Shown one piece after another: positions 45,541 to 55,429 of a stretch of 64,000 nt of DNA; the stretch's first letter is position 1, and every line of letters starts with the position of its first letter. A program made the position numbers and the translations under genes. The DNA comes from Puniceicoccales bacterium Verruco_02 (GTDB lineage Bacteria; Verrucomicrobiota; Verrucomicrobiia; Opitutales; Oceanipulchritudinaceae): NCBI GenBank assembly GCA_001604585.1, contig LVBW01000014.1, positions 271-64,270 on the forward strand, read 5' to 3'. Under the pieces are notes generated by a model, which worked only from the letters and a program-made list of their open reading frames with translations, searched no databases and was not told the origin of the DNA.

Positions 45541-45577
45541 TTGCCCTCCGTCGTTAAAGTGGATGCGTGCGCATGGC

Positions 45578-46495
45578 TCAGGCCCCCAGCAGCTTGGCCA
45601 GTCTTACGGCGCAGGCGAAGGAGCTGTGACTTGCGATGCCCTTGCCCGCGATAGCGAAAGCCGTGCCGTGGTCGGGACTTGTGCGAATGTGGGGGAGGCC
45701 GAGTGTGACATTCACCGCGCTGTCAAATTCCAAGGTCTTGAGCGGACCAAGGCCTTGATCGTGGTACAGGGCCACAGCAACGTCAAAGTCGCCCGCCAGT
45801 TGGCGCTGGAAAACCGTGTCCGCGGGCAGGCAGCGGGAAAGATTGGGCCAGCGTTCGCGCAGACCGTTCAGGATGGGGTCGATATGGTCCCGCTCCTCGC
45901 TGCCCAGAAGACCGTGTTCCCCGGCGTGGGGGTTCAATCCGCAGACGGCGATTCTCGGCATCTTTGCCCCGTACGCACCGGCCAACTGGGCTGCTCTTTC
46001 CACGGCGCGGCGAATGACAGGCGCTGTCAGCGCTGCGGCCACGCTCATGAGCGGTATGTGCCAGGTGGCCAGCACGAGGCGCAGGCGCTCGCCCGCAAAG
46101 CCCATGCTAGGCTCCCCACCCCAGCGGGCTGCGAAAAACTCTGTGTGTCCGGGAAAGGGGAAGCCCACCTTGGCCATGCAGTCCTTGCTTATGGGGGCTG
46201 TGACAACCCCGCGGTAGCGCCCGGCAGCGGTGCCAGCGGCTGCCTCCTCCAGCGCCGCATAGGCGCAGCGCGCGCCCATCTGGTCGGGCCTGCCGGGACT
46301 TGGCACATAGCCGGGCTTGCCCACGGGGACGGCGCTTCCGGGCAGGGACATGCACCAGTCGCGAGGGCCGATGAATGCGCAGTGTGCGGCAAGCGACGGG
46401 TTCTCAGCGGCCCAGCCTTGGACAATCTCCGGCCCGATTCCTGCCGGGTCTCCGCAGGTGATGGCCAAGGGTCGCTCCACATGTTCTTCGATCAT
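45578..46495 (-). CDS. pdxA: 4-hydroxythreonine-4-phosphate dehydrogenase
   Basis: Oxidises 4-phosphohydroxy-threonine in pyridoxal phosphate synthesis. The protein has 305 residues. Signatures: LAITCGDPAGIGPEIV at the N-terminus, VVTAPISKDCMAKVGFPFPG, GHTEFFAARW, VCGLNPHAGEHGLLG and ALYHDQGLGPLKTLEF with metal-binding His. Usual length is ~330; some loops are shorter. First of a minus-strand run with the Smr and lipoate ligase-like genes. Confidence 0.93.
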   Translation of the reverse strand: MIEEHVERPLAITCGDPAGIGPEIVQGWAAENPSLAAHCAFIGPRDWCMSLPGSAVPVGKPGYVPSPGRPDQMGARCAYAALEEAAAGTAAGRYRGVVTAPISKDCMAKVGFPFPGHTEFFAARWGGEPSMGFAGERLRLVLATWHIPLMSVAAALTAPVIRRAVERAAQLAGAYGAKMPRIAVCGLNPHAGEHGLLGSEERDHIDPILNGLRERWPNLSRCLPADTVFQRQLAGDFDVAVALYHDQGLGPLKTLEFDSAVNVTLGLPHIRTSPDHGTAFAIAGKGIASHSSFACAVRLAKLLGA

Positions 46496-46552
46496 GGCAA
46501 TGGCTCCTTCTTGTCGTATGGCAGTTTACGTAATATCGGTACGCTTGTAAAA

Positions 46553-46590
46553 AGAGAAAGGCGCATTCGGGCTATACCGAATGCGCCTTT
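46553..46590 (-). terminator. terminator of carB
   Basis: AAAGGCGCATTCGG (46557..46570) and CCGAATGCGCCTTT (46577..46590) form a perfect 14-bp stem with loop GCTATA. On the minus strand it is followed by TCTCTTTTT. It lies 35 bases after the carB stop. Confidence 0.88.
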
Positions 46591-46625
46591 TAGTTAAGAA
46601 CTTATACAGCCGCGCTGCGCGCGGC

Positions 46626-49600
46626 CTACTGCGGACCGGCGGTGATTTTCTTCACCAGCTGCCCGTATTCCTGAAGTGGAAGGACGCGGATGGGATGCTT
46701 GCGCATCGAGAAGAGCGCGTTCACCGCTGTGCGCGCTCCGGTCATGGTGGTGAATATGGACAGGCCCTGACGCACGGCCTCGGTGCGAATGACGTTCTCG
46801 TTCTGGCGCGGTATGCTGCCAGAGGGCGTGTTGATAATCATGCAGAGAACGCCGTTCTTTATGTGGTCGATAATCGAGGGACGCGGGCCGCCGATCTTGT
46901 GGACCCTGGTCACGGGTACCCCGTTCTGCTCCAGCACGGCGGCGGTGCCGCTTGTGGAGTAGATGCTAAAGCCAAGCGAGACGAGGCGGCGGGCTATGTC
47001 CACGGCAATCGGCTTGTCGCTGTCCTTCACAGAAATGAACACGCTGCCCTTCTCAGGCAGTGCCGGGCCGACGGCCATCTGCGTCTTGGCAAATGCCATG
47101 CCTAGATCGCTGTCAAGGCCCATGACCTCGCCCGTGGAGCGCATCTCGGGGGTCAGCACAACTGGCGCGCCGGGGAAGCGCACGAAGGGGAACACCGACT
47201 CCTTCACCGCCCAGTAGGCGGGAATAATCTCGCTTGTAAAGCCAAGCTCCTTGAGCGTGGCCCCTGCCATGCAGAGCGAGGCCAGCTTGGCCAGCGGCAC
47301 GCCGATGGCCTTGGACACAAAGGGGACAGTGCGCGAGGCGCGGGGGTTTACTTCCAGCACGTACAGGTCATCGCCCTTGATGGCGTACTGCACGTTCATA
47401 AGGCCCACGACCTTCAGCGCCTTCGCCATAGCGTAGGTGGCGCTGCGCACATCGTGCAGCATCTTGCGGCCAAGGGTGTGCGGGGGCATGACCATCGCGG
47501 CGTCGCCGCTGTGCACGCCTGCAAACTCGATGTGCTCCAGCATTCCGCCGATGACCACCGTTTCGCCGTCGGAAATGGCATCGACGTCCAGCTCTATGGC
47601 GTCCTCAAGGAACTTGTCCAGGAGCACCGGCTTTCCGGGGGCAACCTCGAAGGCCTGCCTTAGCACGGCGCGCATCTCCTCCTCGTCATAGACGATGAAC
47701 ATGCCGCGGCCACCAAGAACGAAGCTCGGGCGCAGCAGGATGGGGAAGCCTATCTGTCCGGCGTGGTAGTAGGCCTCCTCCTCGTTCATGGCCGTGGCGT
47801 TGCGCGGCTGCTGAAGGCCCAGTTGGTCGAGGATTTCCTTGAAGAGCTGGCGGTCCTCGGCGGTGTCGATCATCTCGGGCTTGGTGCCGATTATGTTGAC
47901 GCCGTTCTGCTGAAGCTGGGTGGCGAGGTTGAGCGGAGTCTGCCCGCCAAACTGCACAATGGCACCAGAGCAGCCCTCCTGACGGTAGATGCTGAGCACG
48001 TCTTCGAGGGTCAGAGGCTCGAAGTAGAGGCGGTCGGAAGTGTCGTAGTCGGTAGATACTGTCTCGGGGTTACTGTTTACCATGACCGTCTCGTAACCTG
48101 CCTCGCGCAGGGCGAAGGAGGCATGGACGCAGCAGTAGTCGAACTCGATGCCCTGACCGATGCGGTTGGGGCCGCCGCCAAGAATCATTATCTTCTTTTT
48201 GTCGGACTTGATGACCTCGTTCTCATCCCCGTAGCTGGAGTAGTAGTAGGGAGTGTAGGCCTCGAACTCCGCAGCGCAGGTATCCACGAGGCGGTACACG
48301 GTCTTTATGCCCTGCGCCTCGCGTATGGCGCGGATTTCCTCGATGCCCTTGCCCCAGAGTTTGCCAAGCTGTGCGTCGGAAAAGCCCGCCTCCTTGGCTG
48401 TGCGCATGAGGGGGGCGTCTATCATCCCGTGGCGGACGGCATCTTTAAGCTGCTTTTCGATTTCGACTATCTCAAAGACCTGCTGGAGGAACCAGCGGTC
48501 TATGAAGCTTAGCTGGAATACGTCCTCCACGCTCATGCCCGCCATGAAGGCCCAGCGGATGTAATACACGCGCAGGCAGGTGGGGTGGACAAGGAAGTGC
48601 TTTATCTCGTCGAGCGGGGGCAGTAAATCGCCACCCATCTTGCCGCCGCAGCCAAGGCCCAGTTCGCCCGTTTCGAGGCTGCGAAGGGCCTTCTGGAAGG
48701 ATTCCTTGAAGGTTCGGCCAATGGCCATCGCCTCTCCCACGCTCTTCATGGAGCTTGTCAGGGTCTGGTCGGCCTTGGGGAACTTCTCAAAGGTAAAGCG
48801 CGGAATTTTCGTAACAACGTAATCGATTGTAGGCTCAAAGCAGGCCGGGGTCTGCTGAGTAATGTCGTTCTTCAGCTCGTCTAGCGAGTAGCCGACGGCG
48901 AGCTTTGCGGCAATTTTGGCAATCGGGAAGCCCGTGGCCTTGGAGGCCAGCGCAGAGGAGCGCGACACGCGGGGGTTCATCTCGATAACCACCATGCGGC
49001 CATTATTGGGATTGAGCGCAAACTGGATGTTCGAGCCGCCCGTTTCCACGCCCACCTCGCGTATGCAGGCGAAGGATGCATCGCGCATGAGCTGGTATTC
49101 CTTGTCGGTCAGCGTCATGGCCGGGGCCACTGTGATGGAATCGCCAGTGTGGACGCCCATGGGGTCGAAGTTTTCGATCGAGCAGATGACAACGCACTGG
49201 TCCTTGTGGTCGCGCATGACCTCCATCTCGTACTCTTTCCAGCCGAGCAGGCACTCTTCGACCATGATCTCGTGCGTGGGGCTGGCTGCCAGGCCGCGCT
49301 TGGCCAGTTCGTCCATTTCCTCGCGGTTGTAGGCCACGCCGCCGCCCGTTCCCCCGAGCGTAAAGCTGGGGCGCGAGATGATGGGGTAGCCGATTTGGTC
49401 CGCAGCCTCAAGGGCGGCTTCGACGGTGTGGACAATGCTGGAGCGGGCCACATCGAGGCCGATTTTCAACATCGCCTCCTTGAAAAGTTCGCGGTCCTCG
49501 CCCTTGTTGATCGCCTCTGCCTTGGCGCCGATAAGCTCCACGCCGTACTTGGCCAGATAGCCGCCCTCGTGCAGCTTCATTGTCAGGTTGAGCGCCGTCT

Positions 49601-49877
49601 GGCCGCCCAAGGTGGGCAGAAGGGCGTCGGGGCGCTCCTTGTCGATGATGCGGTCGAGCACGTCCACGGTCAGCGGCTCGATGTAGGTGACATCGGCAAA
49701 GTCCGGGTCGGTCATGATCGTGGCCGGATTGCTGTTCACCAGCACCACGCGGTAACCTTCCTCGCGCAGGGCCTTGCAGGCCTGTGTGCCGGAGTAGTCG
49801 AACTCGCAGGCTTGGCCGATGACGATCGGGCCGGAGCCAATGATTAGGATGCTCTTGATGTCGCTGCGCTTGGGCAT
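46626..49877 (-). CDS. carB: carbamoyl-phosphate synthase large subunit
   Basis: The 1083-residue subunit makes carbamoyl phosphate for arginine and pyrimidine synthesis. It shows two ATP-grasp halves: [20 protein letters not shown] opens the first and [20 protein letters not shown] the second. [20 protein letters not shown] and [20 protein letters not shown] are the paired metal and adenine-site motifs. A C-terminal MGS-like allosteric domain starts around [23 protein letters not shown] 49877 matches the family start. The small subunit gene carA is not within the window. Confidence 0.97.
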   Translation of the reverse strand: MPKRSDIKSILIIGSGPIVIGQACEFDYSGTQACKALREEGYRVVLVNSNPATIMTDPDFADVTYIEPLTVDVLDRIIDKERPDALLPTLGGQTALNLTMKLHEGGYLAKYGVELIGAKAEAINKGEDRELFKEAMLKIGLDVARSSIVHTVEAALEAADQIGYPIISRPSFTLGGTGGGVAYNREEMDELAKRGLAASPTHEIMVEECLLGWKEYEMEVMRDHKDQCVVICSIENFDPMGVHTGDSITVAPAMTLTDKEYQLMRDASFACIREVGVETGGSNIQFALNPNNGRMVVIEMNPRVSRSSALASKATGFPIAKIAAKLAVGYSLDELKNDITQQTPACFEPTIDYVVTKIPRFTFEKFPKADQTLTSSMKSVGEAMAIGRTFKESFQKALRSLETGELGLGCGGKMGGDLLPPLDEIKHFLVHPTCLRVYYIRWAFMAGMSVEDVFQLSFIDRWFLQQVFEIVEIEKQLKDAVRHGMIDAPLMRTAKEAGFSDAQLGKLWGKGIEEIRAIREAQGIKTVYRLVDTCAAEFEAYTPYYYSSYGDENEVIKSDKKKIMILGGGPNRIGQGIEFDYCCVHASFALREAGYETVMVNSNPETVSTDYDTSDRLYFEPLTLEDVLSIYRQEGCSGAIVQFGGQTPLNLATQLQQNGVNIIGTKPEMIDTAEDRQLFKEILDQLGLQQPRNATAMNEEEAYYHAGQIGFPILLRPSFVLGGRGMFIVYDEEEMRAVLRQAFEVAPGKPVLLDKFLEDAIELDVDAISDGETVVIGGMLEHIEFAGVHSGDAAMVMPPHTLGRKMLHDVRSATYAMAKALKVVGLMNVQYAIKGDDLYVLEVNPRASRTVPFVSKAIGVPLAKLASLCMAGATLKELGFTSEIIPAYWAVKESVFPFVRFPGAPVVLTPEMRSTGEVMGLDSDLGMAFAKTQMAVGPALPEKGSVFISVKDSDKPIAVDIARRLVSLGFSIYSTSGTAAVLEQNGVPVTRVHKIGGPRPSIIDHIKNGVLCMIINTPSGSIPRQNENVIRTEAVRQGLSIFTTMTGARTAVNALFSMRKHPIRVLPLQEYGQLVKKITAGPQ

Positions 49878-50202
49878 GGTTAAAATGTCGTGGGTGCTAT
49901 CGGGCGGGCGCTGACAAAGGCCCAAAATTCCCGACAGTAAACGAATCCCCCGCCCTCATCGCAAGAGAATTCAGGACTGCCGGCCAAGACAGGAGCCAAC
50001 AGCATATCGGGCATCTTGGCAAACAGTGGCCAACAATATGCCCTCGCATGGGCTGCCATACGGCTGCTCTGTTCTTGTACATGCTGAGGGCGGCCGTACT
50101 GGGCCGGCCGCCCTCTTTGTTAGCCACACAGGGACTGGTATCTCCCAAAACCACCCCGCGCAGCACAAATAACTCAAACCCAACTTATTAACATGAAAAG
50201 TG
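49878..50202. other. intergenic region between carB and the Cys/Met-rich protein gene
   Basis: About 325 bases. It contains the terminator-like stem at 50086..50115 and no coding sequence I can support. It probably holds the carB promoter on the minus strand. Confidence 0.4.
50086..50121. terminator. terminator-like stem GAGGGCGGCC/GGCCGCCCTC
   Basis: GAGGGCGGCC (50086..50095) pairs with GGCCGCCCTC (50106..50115) around a 10-base loop, followed by TTTGTT on the plus strand. On the minus strand it lies about 90 bases beyond the stop of the Cys/Met-rich protein gene and probably ends that transcript. Confidence 0.65.
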
Positions 50203-51270
50203 CTACTTGGCCTTCTTGTCGCTCTTTTGCTCGGGTTTCTGCTCGGGCTTCTGTTCCTTGCCGCCCTTGTCGTGCATGTCTTTCATGATTTTCTCGATGG
50301 CTGCCTCGCGCTCGGCACGGTCGTCTATCTTCATCGCCTCGCGTATCTGGCTTACAAAGTCGCGCCGGTCTCGCACGGGCATGTTGCGCATGTCGTCCAT
50401 CGCCTGCCTCATCCGTGCAAGGTCGGGATTCATGTGCGGAGGCGGCATCCCCTCGCCAAGGCAGGACAGACGCTCGCGCAAAGTGTCGCGCAGCTGGTCA
50501 CCATGACGGGCCAGCACCTCGCGGCGCACCTTTTCGAGGGACTCGGCATCAATGCTGCCCTTAATCTTATTCAGCTCTTGGGCAATCTCAGCGTTGATAC
50601 TGTCCCTGAGATCGTCTTTTCCGAAAACCGGCCCCGGACCGAAACCCGCAGCATTCTCGCCTTCATCATTCTGGCCAAACCTCATGCGAAAGGGACCGAT
50701 CGGGAAACCCAGATCCGGCCCCTGTCGTAGCGCGGCCAAGTCTTCCTTGAGTCGCTCGCCGTCGGCCTTGAGCTTCTCGATGTCGGCCTTGAGGTTCTTT
50801 TCAAATGCCTCGCGGGCCTTTTCGATACTCTTGTCGCCACGCTCCGCGACGGCCTGTATCCATGCCTTGCGTATCTTCATGGCGTCCATGTGGATCTGCT
50901 GCACCCTCTGGTCGAAGGGTTCGGGCAGCCTTGCGCCCATTTCGCCGCAGCCGCCGTCCATATCAGGACCGCAACCCTTGCCTGGGCCACCACGCATGTC
51001 GCAATTCATGCCCTGCCCCTGCCCCTGCCTAGGCCCGCAATCCATGCCCTCGTGCTGAGGGCCGCAGTTCATTCCTCCCTGCCGGGGGCCACCTGCCTTC
51101 ATTGCCTTGCCCATCATCGGGCAGCATCCGGCCGCGCCCTGCCCATCCATGTTTGGGGGCGGAGGAGGCATACCGCAGTCGCCCTGTGGTACCTGTTGCG
51201 CGCTGGCAGCGTTGGAAAAAGCCACAAGAGCGAGAACGGCCACTGCAGCCATATATCTGTTAAGTTTCAT
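50203..51270 (-). CDS. secreted Cys/Met/Gly-rich protein with helical C-terminal region
   Basis: The 355-residue protein has a signal peptide ending near SNAASAQQ. A short Gly/Met/Cys-rich segment (about 30..112) has eight Cys in units such as GGMNCGPQHEGMDCGP and GQGMNCDMRGGPGKGCGP. A long charged helical part (about 115..330) includes KARE and KLKADGERLKEDLAALR heptads, and the tail is Lys/Gln-rich. I do not recognise a family. The Met/Cys-rich part resembles soft-metal (copper) binding segments, and the helical part loosely recalls Spy/CpxP-like periplasmic chaperones. It is placed in the periplasm or outside the cell by its signal peptide. Confidence 0.65.
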   Translation of the reverse strand: MKLNRYMAAVAVLALVAFSNAASAQQVPQGDCGMPPPPPNMDGQGAAGCCPMMGKAMKAGGPRQGGMNCGPQHEGMDCGPRQGQGQGMNCDMRGGPGKGCGPDMDGGCGEMGARLPEPFDQRVQQIHMDAMKIRKAWIQAVAERGDKSIEKAREAFEKNLKADIEKLKADGERLKEDLAALRQGPDLGFPIGPFRMRFGQNDEGENAAGFGPGPVFGKDDLRDSINAEIAQELNKIKGSIDAESLEKVRREVLARHGDQLRDTLRERLSCLGEGMPPPHMNPDLARMRQAMDDMRNMPVRDRRDFVSQIREAMKIDDRAEREAAIEKIMKDMHDKGGKEQKPEQKPEQKSDKKAK

Positions 51271-51575
51271 CGTAATGCCAAGTTATTCAGTTGTTATCTC
51301 ACCCAGTATGCCAACTGACATGCAAGCAGCGCGCCAAACCTGGCTTAGCGAATGACTATTTCGTAAATCATTGACTTAGCTAGATATACAAAATGTCCCT
51401 GTCGCTCAGGCATGAGCCTCGCATGGCATTAGGGAAATATTCCCCGGCAATGTATGGGTTGATATTCCCCGTAGCGGGGAATATTCACCACCTCCAGCGG
51501 ACAGTATGCGCCAAACTACGCAGCATTCATAGGCGCAAGGAGCATGAAGGCATGAGCTGCATTCAAGGGCGCAGC
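51271..51575. repeat. intergenic region with repeats of ATATTCCCCG
   Basis: About 305 bases without a gene. The 10-mer ATATTCCCCG occurs at 51437..51446 and 51462..51471 and inverted at 51475..51484. The last two form a perfect stem with a TAG loop. The stem lies about 90 bases after the inositol-phosphatase-like gene on the minus strand and may end its transcript. The promoter of the Cys/Met-rich protein gene should lie in the left part. Confidence 0.5.
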
Positions 51576-52646
51576 CTAATGGTCCCTTCTCACCATGCCC
51601 CTTGGGGCAAGCAGCTTTATCTCCCTTACAAGCTCGGCCAGAACAGGACGCACGGTATTTGCCAGTTCCTCGTTGGCGTAAGCCACCCAGCACACGGGCG
51701 ATACGGTATCCATAGGTGCGCTTACCGGGCCGTTCAGCGGGTGCTCCACGATGCAGCCCGCCTCGCGGGCGAGCATCTCCACGCATATGTCGTAGGGATG
51801 ACAGACCAGAGTGGCCTCCAGCCCAAGGGCGCGAAGTGCGTATGGGCGCAAATCCCCCACCATGCGGTCGTGCCCGCACATAATTTCATAGAGCTGACCA
51901 CCGGTGCTTATGTACTGGTCGTCAAAAATCACCGGCGAGGCCGACTCGCCAAGACCCACTATTCGCTCCCATAGAGACTCTTCGAGCTGGGCCGTCATCA
52001 CGCGCCCCTCCGGGAAGAACTTTGAAAAGGAGGCGAAACTGTGCCGAAAATCTCTGGCCCTAGATGGTTGGAGGCGCACGGGGCGCACAGGACGGGCAGG
52101 GTCGCGCATATCGCAACTCTCGGCAACGATGCCCCTGCCCTTCACGGCGCTAATCTGATCGCTGCGCCACTGACGGCTGGTCGGCAACTCCGTCATCGCA
52201 GAGACAAGGATATGCTCCACACGGGCCACGCTTGCAGGGCCGGGCGCAACTGCACTGAGGCTCCACGCGGCCCTCTTGTCGTACATCAGTCCCCTTGTTC
52301 CGTCAACGGGGTCGATGATGAGCGTCATTATGGCCGGACCTTTGGCTGAAGAGGGCAAAGTAATCGTACCGTGCTCCTCCATTCCCTCCATCACAAGGTC
52401 CACAGGCCAGCGGGAGGGCCAGTTGGCCTCCAACCAGTCAATTATGAGCTGTTCCACGCATTTATCTATGGCGTAGATCGTGTCGGCAGGCGTCTGGGCG
52501 GCAACTGCGGCCAGATCCTCGTTCTGCCTGCCGTTGCGTTCGTTAACCAATGAATCGCGCAAGGCGCTCTGAAGGCGGCATAAAAGAATGCGCAGCTTCT
52601 CAGAGTCCACGTAATCAGGCAAAGTGCTATGCTGAGGCAGGGGCAT
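51576..52646 (-). CDS. inositol monophosphatase-family protein
   Basis: The 356-residue protein is of the inositol monophosphatase/FBPase/CysQ superfamily. The metal-binding motif IIDPVDGTRGLMYDKRAAWS lies near residue 112, and the expected Glu upstream is in VMEGMEEHGTI. The C-terminal half, with GDLRPYALRALGLEATLVCH, has an analogue of the usual G-x-x-WDxAAG motif only in degenerate form (YDICVEMLAREAGCIVEHPL). It probably dephosphorylates a small phosphate ester; the substrate is unknown. ATG 52646 is preferred to one 16 codons upstream because the family core starts soon after. Confidence 0.8.
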   Translation of the reverse strand: MPLPQHSTLPDYVDSEKLRILLCRLQSALRDSLVNERNGRQNEDLAAVAAQTPADTIYAIDKCVEQLIIDWLEANWPSRWPVDLVMEGMEEHGTITLPSSAKGPAIMTLIIDPVDGTRGLMYDKRAAWSLSAVAPGPASVARVEHILVSAMTELPTSRQWRSDQISAVKGRGIVAESCDMRDPARPVRPVRLQPSRARDFRHSFASFSKFFPEGRVMTAQLEESLWERIVGLGESASPVIFDDQYISTGGQLYEIMCGHDRMVGDLRPYALRALGLEATLVCHPYDICVEMLAREAGCIVEHPLNGPVSAPMDTVSPVCWVAYANEELANTVRPVLAELVREIKLLAPRGMVRRDH

Positions 52647-52873
52647 GACGCAGCGGTCGGAATGTAAAAAAAGAGTAATGTACCTGCGAATCATGTGAAC
52701 TTCAACAGACGCAGGATGATTCTTCGGAAATGGCGTTACGGATGTATAACGGACCTTTCCGGTAAAGCAATAGGCCCGACTGAGGTTAATTATTTACATA
52801 GATTCCCGGAACACCCCACCCAGCATCTCTCATTTGTAGTGACAGGAGAGCTTGCTACCCCTGTGATGTGAGC

Positions 52874-53038
52874 ATGAAATGGATGATAATCATTATGTCC
52901 ACGCTCGGCAGCTGGGCTGGCTGGAAACTGGGCGCATACCTCTCGGACGACCCAACGCTGGCCGTTATCATCAGCAGTATTGGCGCCCTTGCGGGCGTTG
53001 TGATCGGCTGGAAAATGGCGAACAACCCGAACAGGTAG
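52874..53038 (+). CDS. 54-residue two-helix membrane protein
   Basis: A small open frame encodes two hydrophobic segments: KWMIIIMSTLGSWAGWKLGA and TLAVIISSIGALAGVVIGWK. They are joined by a short acidic turn (YLSDDP), with a polar tail NPNR. The glycine spacing (GALAGVVIG) is typical of tightly packed small membrane proteins. It lies on the plus strand between two minus-strand genes, with sensible codon use and a clean start. Function unknown; it could also be a toxin-like or stress peptide. Confidence 0.6.
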   Translation: MKWMIIIMSTLGSWAGWKLGAYLSDDPTLAVIISSIGALAGVVIGWKMANNPNR

Positions 53039-53073
53039 CCTCGCTGCGCACGCCGCTACGGCAAAGCTGCCGC

Positions 53074-54267
53074 CTAGCGCATCGCTGCGGCGAGCAGTTC
53101 CTTGTCCATGTGCTCCATGACAAGGTCGCGGATTAGCGGAATTTTGTCCGTATCCTGCGGCTGGGTCTTGACCGTCATCGAGTATATGCGCGAGGCAGCC
53201 GTGTAGCTGTCCGGCTCGCATATGGCCACCGGCAAGCCCGTCCTCGTAATAAGGTCCATCATCTTGGGGTGCGGCATTATGCCGTGGGTCAGCATAATGC
53301 CTGCCGCTGCCTGCCTGCCTGAAATGGCCGTCGCCGCGATGGCTGCCAATATCACATCTTCGCGGTCTCCGGGGCAGATGATGAGGGTGCCCGGCTGAAG
53401 ATGGTCCACCACGCCCTTTGCGCTCATGGCGCCGATAATCACCTTGTCCACCCTCTGAAGCCTGCCCGGCTCCTCGGCATGTAGCCAGCGACCGGACAAC
53501 TCTTCGAGCACCTGCCCGAAGTTTGGCGCGCGCAGGCGCTTCTCCTCGGGAATCACAGCAAGAAGGGGCACGCCAAGCCGGGCTAGGCCGCGGCCAGCGT
53601 ATTCACGCACCACGTCCATTTTGTCCGGCAGCACCTTGTTGAGCACAGCGCCCACTACCTCCACGCCGTACTTGTCGAACAGGGACTTGTTGAGCGCGAT
53701 TTCATCGACGGGCCTGCCGATGCCGCCGCTCGAAACGATGATGGCCTTGGCCCCGAGAATGCGAGCCACCTGCGCGTTCGACAAATCGCACACCGCGCCC
53801 ACGCCCGCATGGCCGGACCCCTCTATGATTATCGCGTCCTTGGCATAGGCGGCGCGGTCGAACGCACGGCACATGCGGTCCACTAGGTAACGACTCTGGG
53901 TGGGATCTGTCAGAAAGCGGCGGGTGAAAGTCGGGTCGATGGCGATGGGACTCATTGCCTCGATGGGCACGTCGGTGTCGAAGACCGAGTCGAAGAGCAC
54001 GCTGTCCTCGTCGATCATAAGGCCGCCCACTTCAACAAACCTCTGCCCGATGGGCTTTATGTATCCGACGTGCCTGAACATCGTCGAGAGCACAAAATGC
54101 AGGCCAAGACAGGACGTAGTCTTGCCCTCGTTCTGCCTTGTTGCGGCAACGAATATGCGCGGCGTAGTCCGGTTTTCCGGCGTTTCCAATAAAAGGCGCT
54201 CCTCGTCGAGGACGAGATTGGCGGGCTTGCGCCTAGCCTTGCTGTTAGCGGCAGGGTTCTGTGCCAT
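53074..54267 (-). CDS. DRTGG-domain P-loop protein (N-terminal part of Pta as a separate gene)
   Basis: The 397-residue protein has an N-terminal AAA_26/BioD-like P-loop domain (RIFVAATRQNEGKTTSCLGL at about residue 37, then IIIEGSGHAGVGAVCDLSNA) and a DRTGG domain (about 265..370, with LQRVDKVIIGAMSAKGVVDH and GTLIICPGDREDVILAA). In E. coli Pta these two domains precede the catalytic domain in one 714-residue chain. Here the frame overlaps the end of the pta gene by 23 bases, so the regulatory part comes second, as its own protein. It may regulate Pta or bind nucleotide. Confidence 0.85.
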   Translation of the reverse strand: MAQNPAANSKARRKPANLVLDEERLLLETPENRTTPRIFVAATRQNEGKTTSCLGLHFVLSTMFRHVGYIKPIGQRFVEVGGLMIDEDSVLFDSVFDTDVPIEAMSPIAIDPTFTRRFLTDPTQSRYLVDRMCRAFDRAAYAKDAIIIEGSGHAGVGAVCDLSNAQVARILGAKAIIVSSGGIGRPVDEIALNKSLFDKYGVEVVGAVLNKVLPDKMDVVREYAGRGLARLGVPLLAVIPEEKRLRAPNFGQVLEELSGRWLHAEEPGRLQRVDKVIIGAMSAKGVVDHLQPGTLIICPGDREDVILAAIAATAISGRQAAAGIMLTHGIMPHPKMMDLITRTGLPVAICEPDSYTAASRIYSMTVKTQPQDTDKIPLIRDLVMEHMDKELLAAAMR

Positions 54268-55294
54268 ATAGGAAATGTCTGTCTATGGCCTGAGCGGCCA
54301 CGATGATGGAGGTGCCAAGTATGTCGTAGGCGTGCGCCCCTCGGCTTATCTCTGCCACGGGACGGGTAAGACCGGTAAGCACCTGCCCGTAACCGCGCGC
54401 CCCGGCGACAATCTGCACCATCTTGGAGACGATGTTGCCGCAGTTAAGATCAGGGAAGACGAGCACATTGGCCTGCCCGCCCACGGCAGAACCGCCAACT
54501 CCCTTCACAAGGGCCACACCCGGGACAAGGGCCGCGTCCACCTGAAGCTCGCCGTCGATCTCCAGACGAATGCCCTTCACAAGCGCCTTCTCGCGGGCCT
54601 TCAACACGGCGCGGCGCACCTTGGCGACACTCGGAGGCAGCGGATCGCGCCGGGCCTGAGTGGCCCAACTGAGCATAGCCACCCTCGGCAGAGAGCCAGT
54701 GAGATGCCCTGCAATGTCGGCTGTTGTAACGGCGATGTCGGCAAGCTGGTCTTCGTTCGGCTCTGGTATAACGCCGCAGTCGGAAAGAAACAGCGCCCCG
54801 TCCACGCCCAGCTTGTCGTTATCTAGGTCAAGAACGAGCATCGAGGAGGCGGACTTGACGTGCTCCTGAAGGGGGACTATCTGGAAAATTGGCCTCAAGG
54901 CACTCGATGCCTGAGTCGTGGCACCGGACACGAGCGCATCGGCCCTGCCCGTCATCAGCATCATGGCCGCGAAGTAGTTTTTCTGAAGCAGGCGGGCGCG
55001 GTTGCTGTCCACGTCGAACTGGCTGAACCTGGGCAGCTCCTGAATCATGGGCAGGAACAGGTCCAAGTCCTCGCTGCGCTCGGGCTCGAGTATGCGAATG
55101 CCGTCCATGCGCAGGTCCAGCCTCTCGGCGCGCTCCTTGATCTCTGCCCTGTCGCCCAAGAGAATGGGCACGCCAAGACGGCGCGTGGCGAAACTCCGCG
55201 CCGCCTGAAGGATGCGCGGGTCACTGCCTTCGGGGAAAACCACGCGCTTGGGATGCCGCTGAAGTTTATCCGCCAGTTTGTCTATCAGTGCCAC
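54245..55294 (-). CDS. pta: phosphate acetyltransferase, catalytic part
   Basis: Interconverts acetyl-CoA and acetyl phosphate. The 349-residue protein is the PTA_PTB catalytic domain alone. Signatures: RVVFPEGSDPRILQAARSFA at the N-terminus, GRADALVSGATTQASSALRP near residue 135, VANVLVFPDLNCGN-like GQANVLVFPDLNCGNIVSKM and RPVAEISRGAHAYDI. It has the size of short-form Pta as in Gram-positives. The last 23 bases overlap the DRTGG gene. Acetate kinase is not in the window. Confidence 0.94.
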   Translation of the reverse strand: MALIDKLADKLQRHPKRVVFPEGSDPRILQAARSFATRRLGVPILLGDRAEIKERAERLDLRMDGIRILEPERSEDLDLFLPMIQELPRFSQFDVDSNRARLLQKNYFAAMMLMTGRADALVSGATTQASSALRPIFQIVPLQEHVKSASSMLVLDLDNDKLGVDGALFLSDCGVIPEPNEDQLADIAVTTADIAGHLTGSLPRVAMLSWATQARRDPLPPSVAKVRRAVLKAREKALVKGIRLEIDGELQVDAALVPGVALVKGVGGSAVGGQANVLVFPDLNCGNIVSKMVQIVAGARGYGQVLTGLTRPVAEISRGAHAYDILGTSIIVAAQAIDRHFLYGTEPCR

Positions 55295-55429
55295 GTTTTG
55301 TAAAAATGTCGCCAGTGTGAGTGCTGCGCAAGGCTGTACATTTCACCCATCCTTGCTGCGTAACAAAGACTCACATCCTTCGGGATGGTTCCAGCGCAGC
55401 AGCCTGCGAGCGGAAACGAGGGGGCCACA

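Noticed and set aside
46581-47105. Open frames opposite carB
   Set aside because: They are shadows of carB, which has full domain support on the minus strand.
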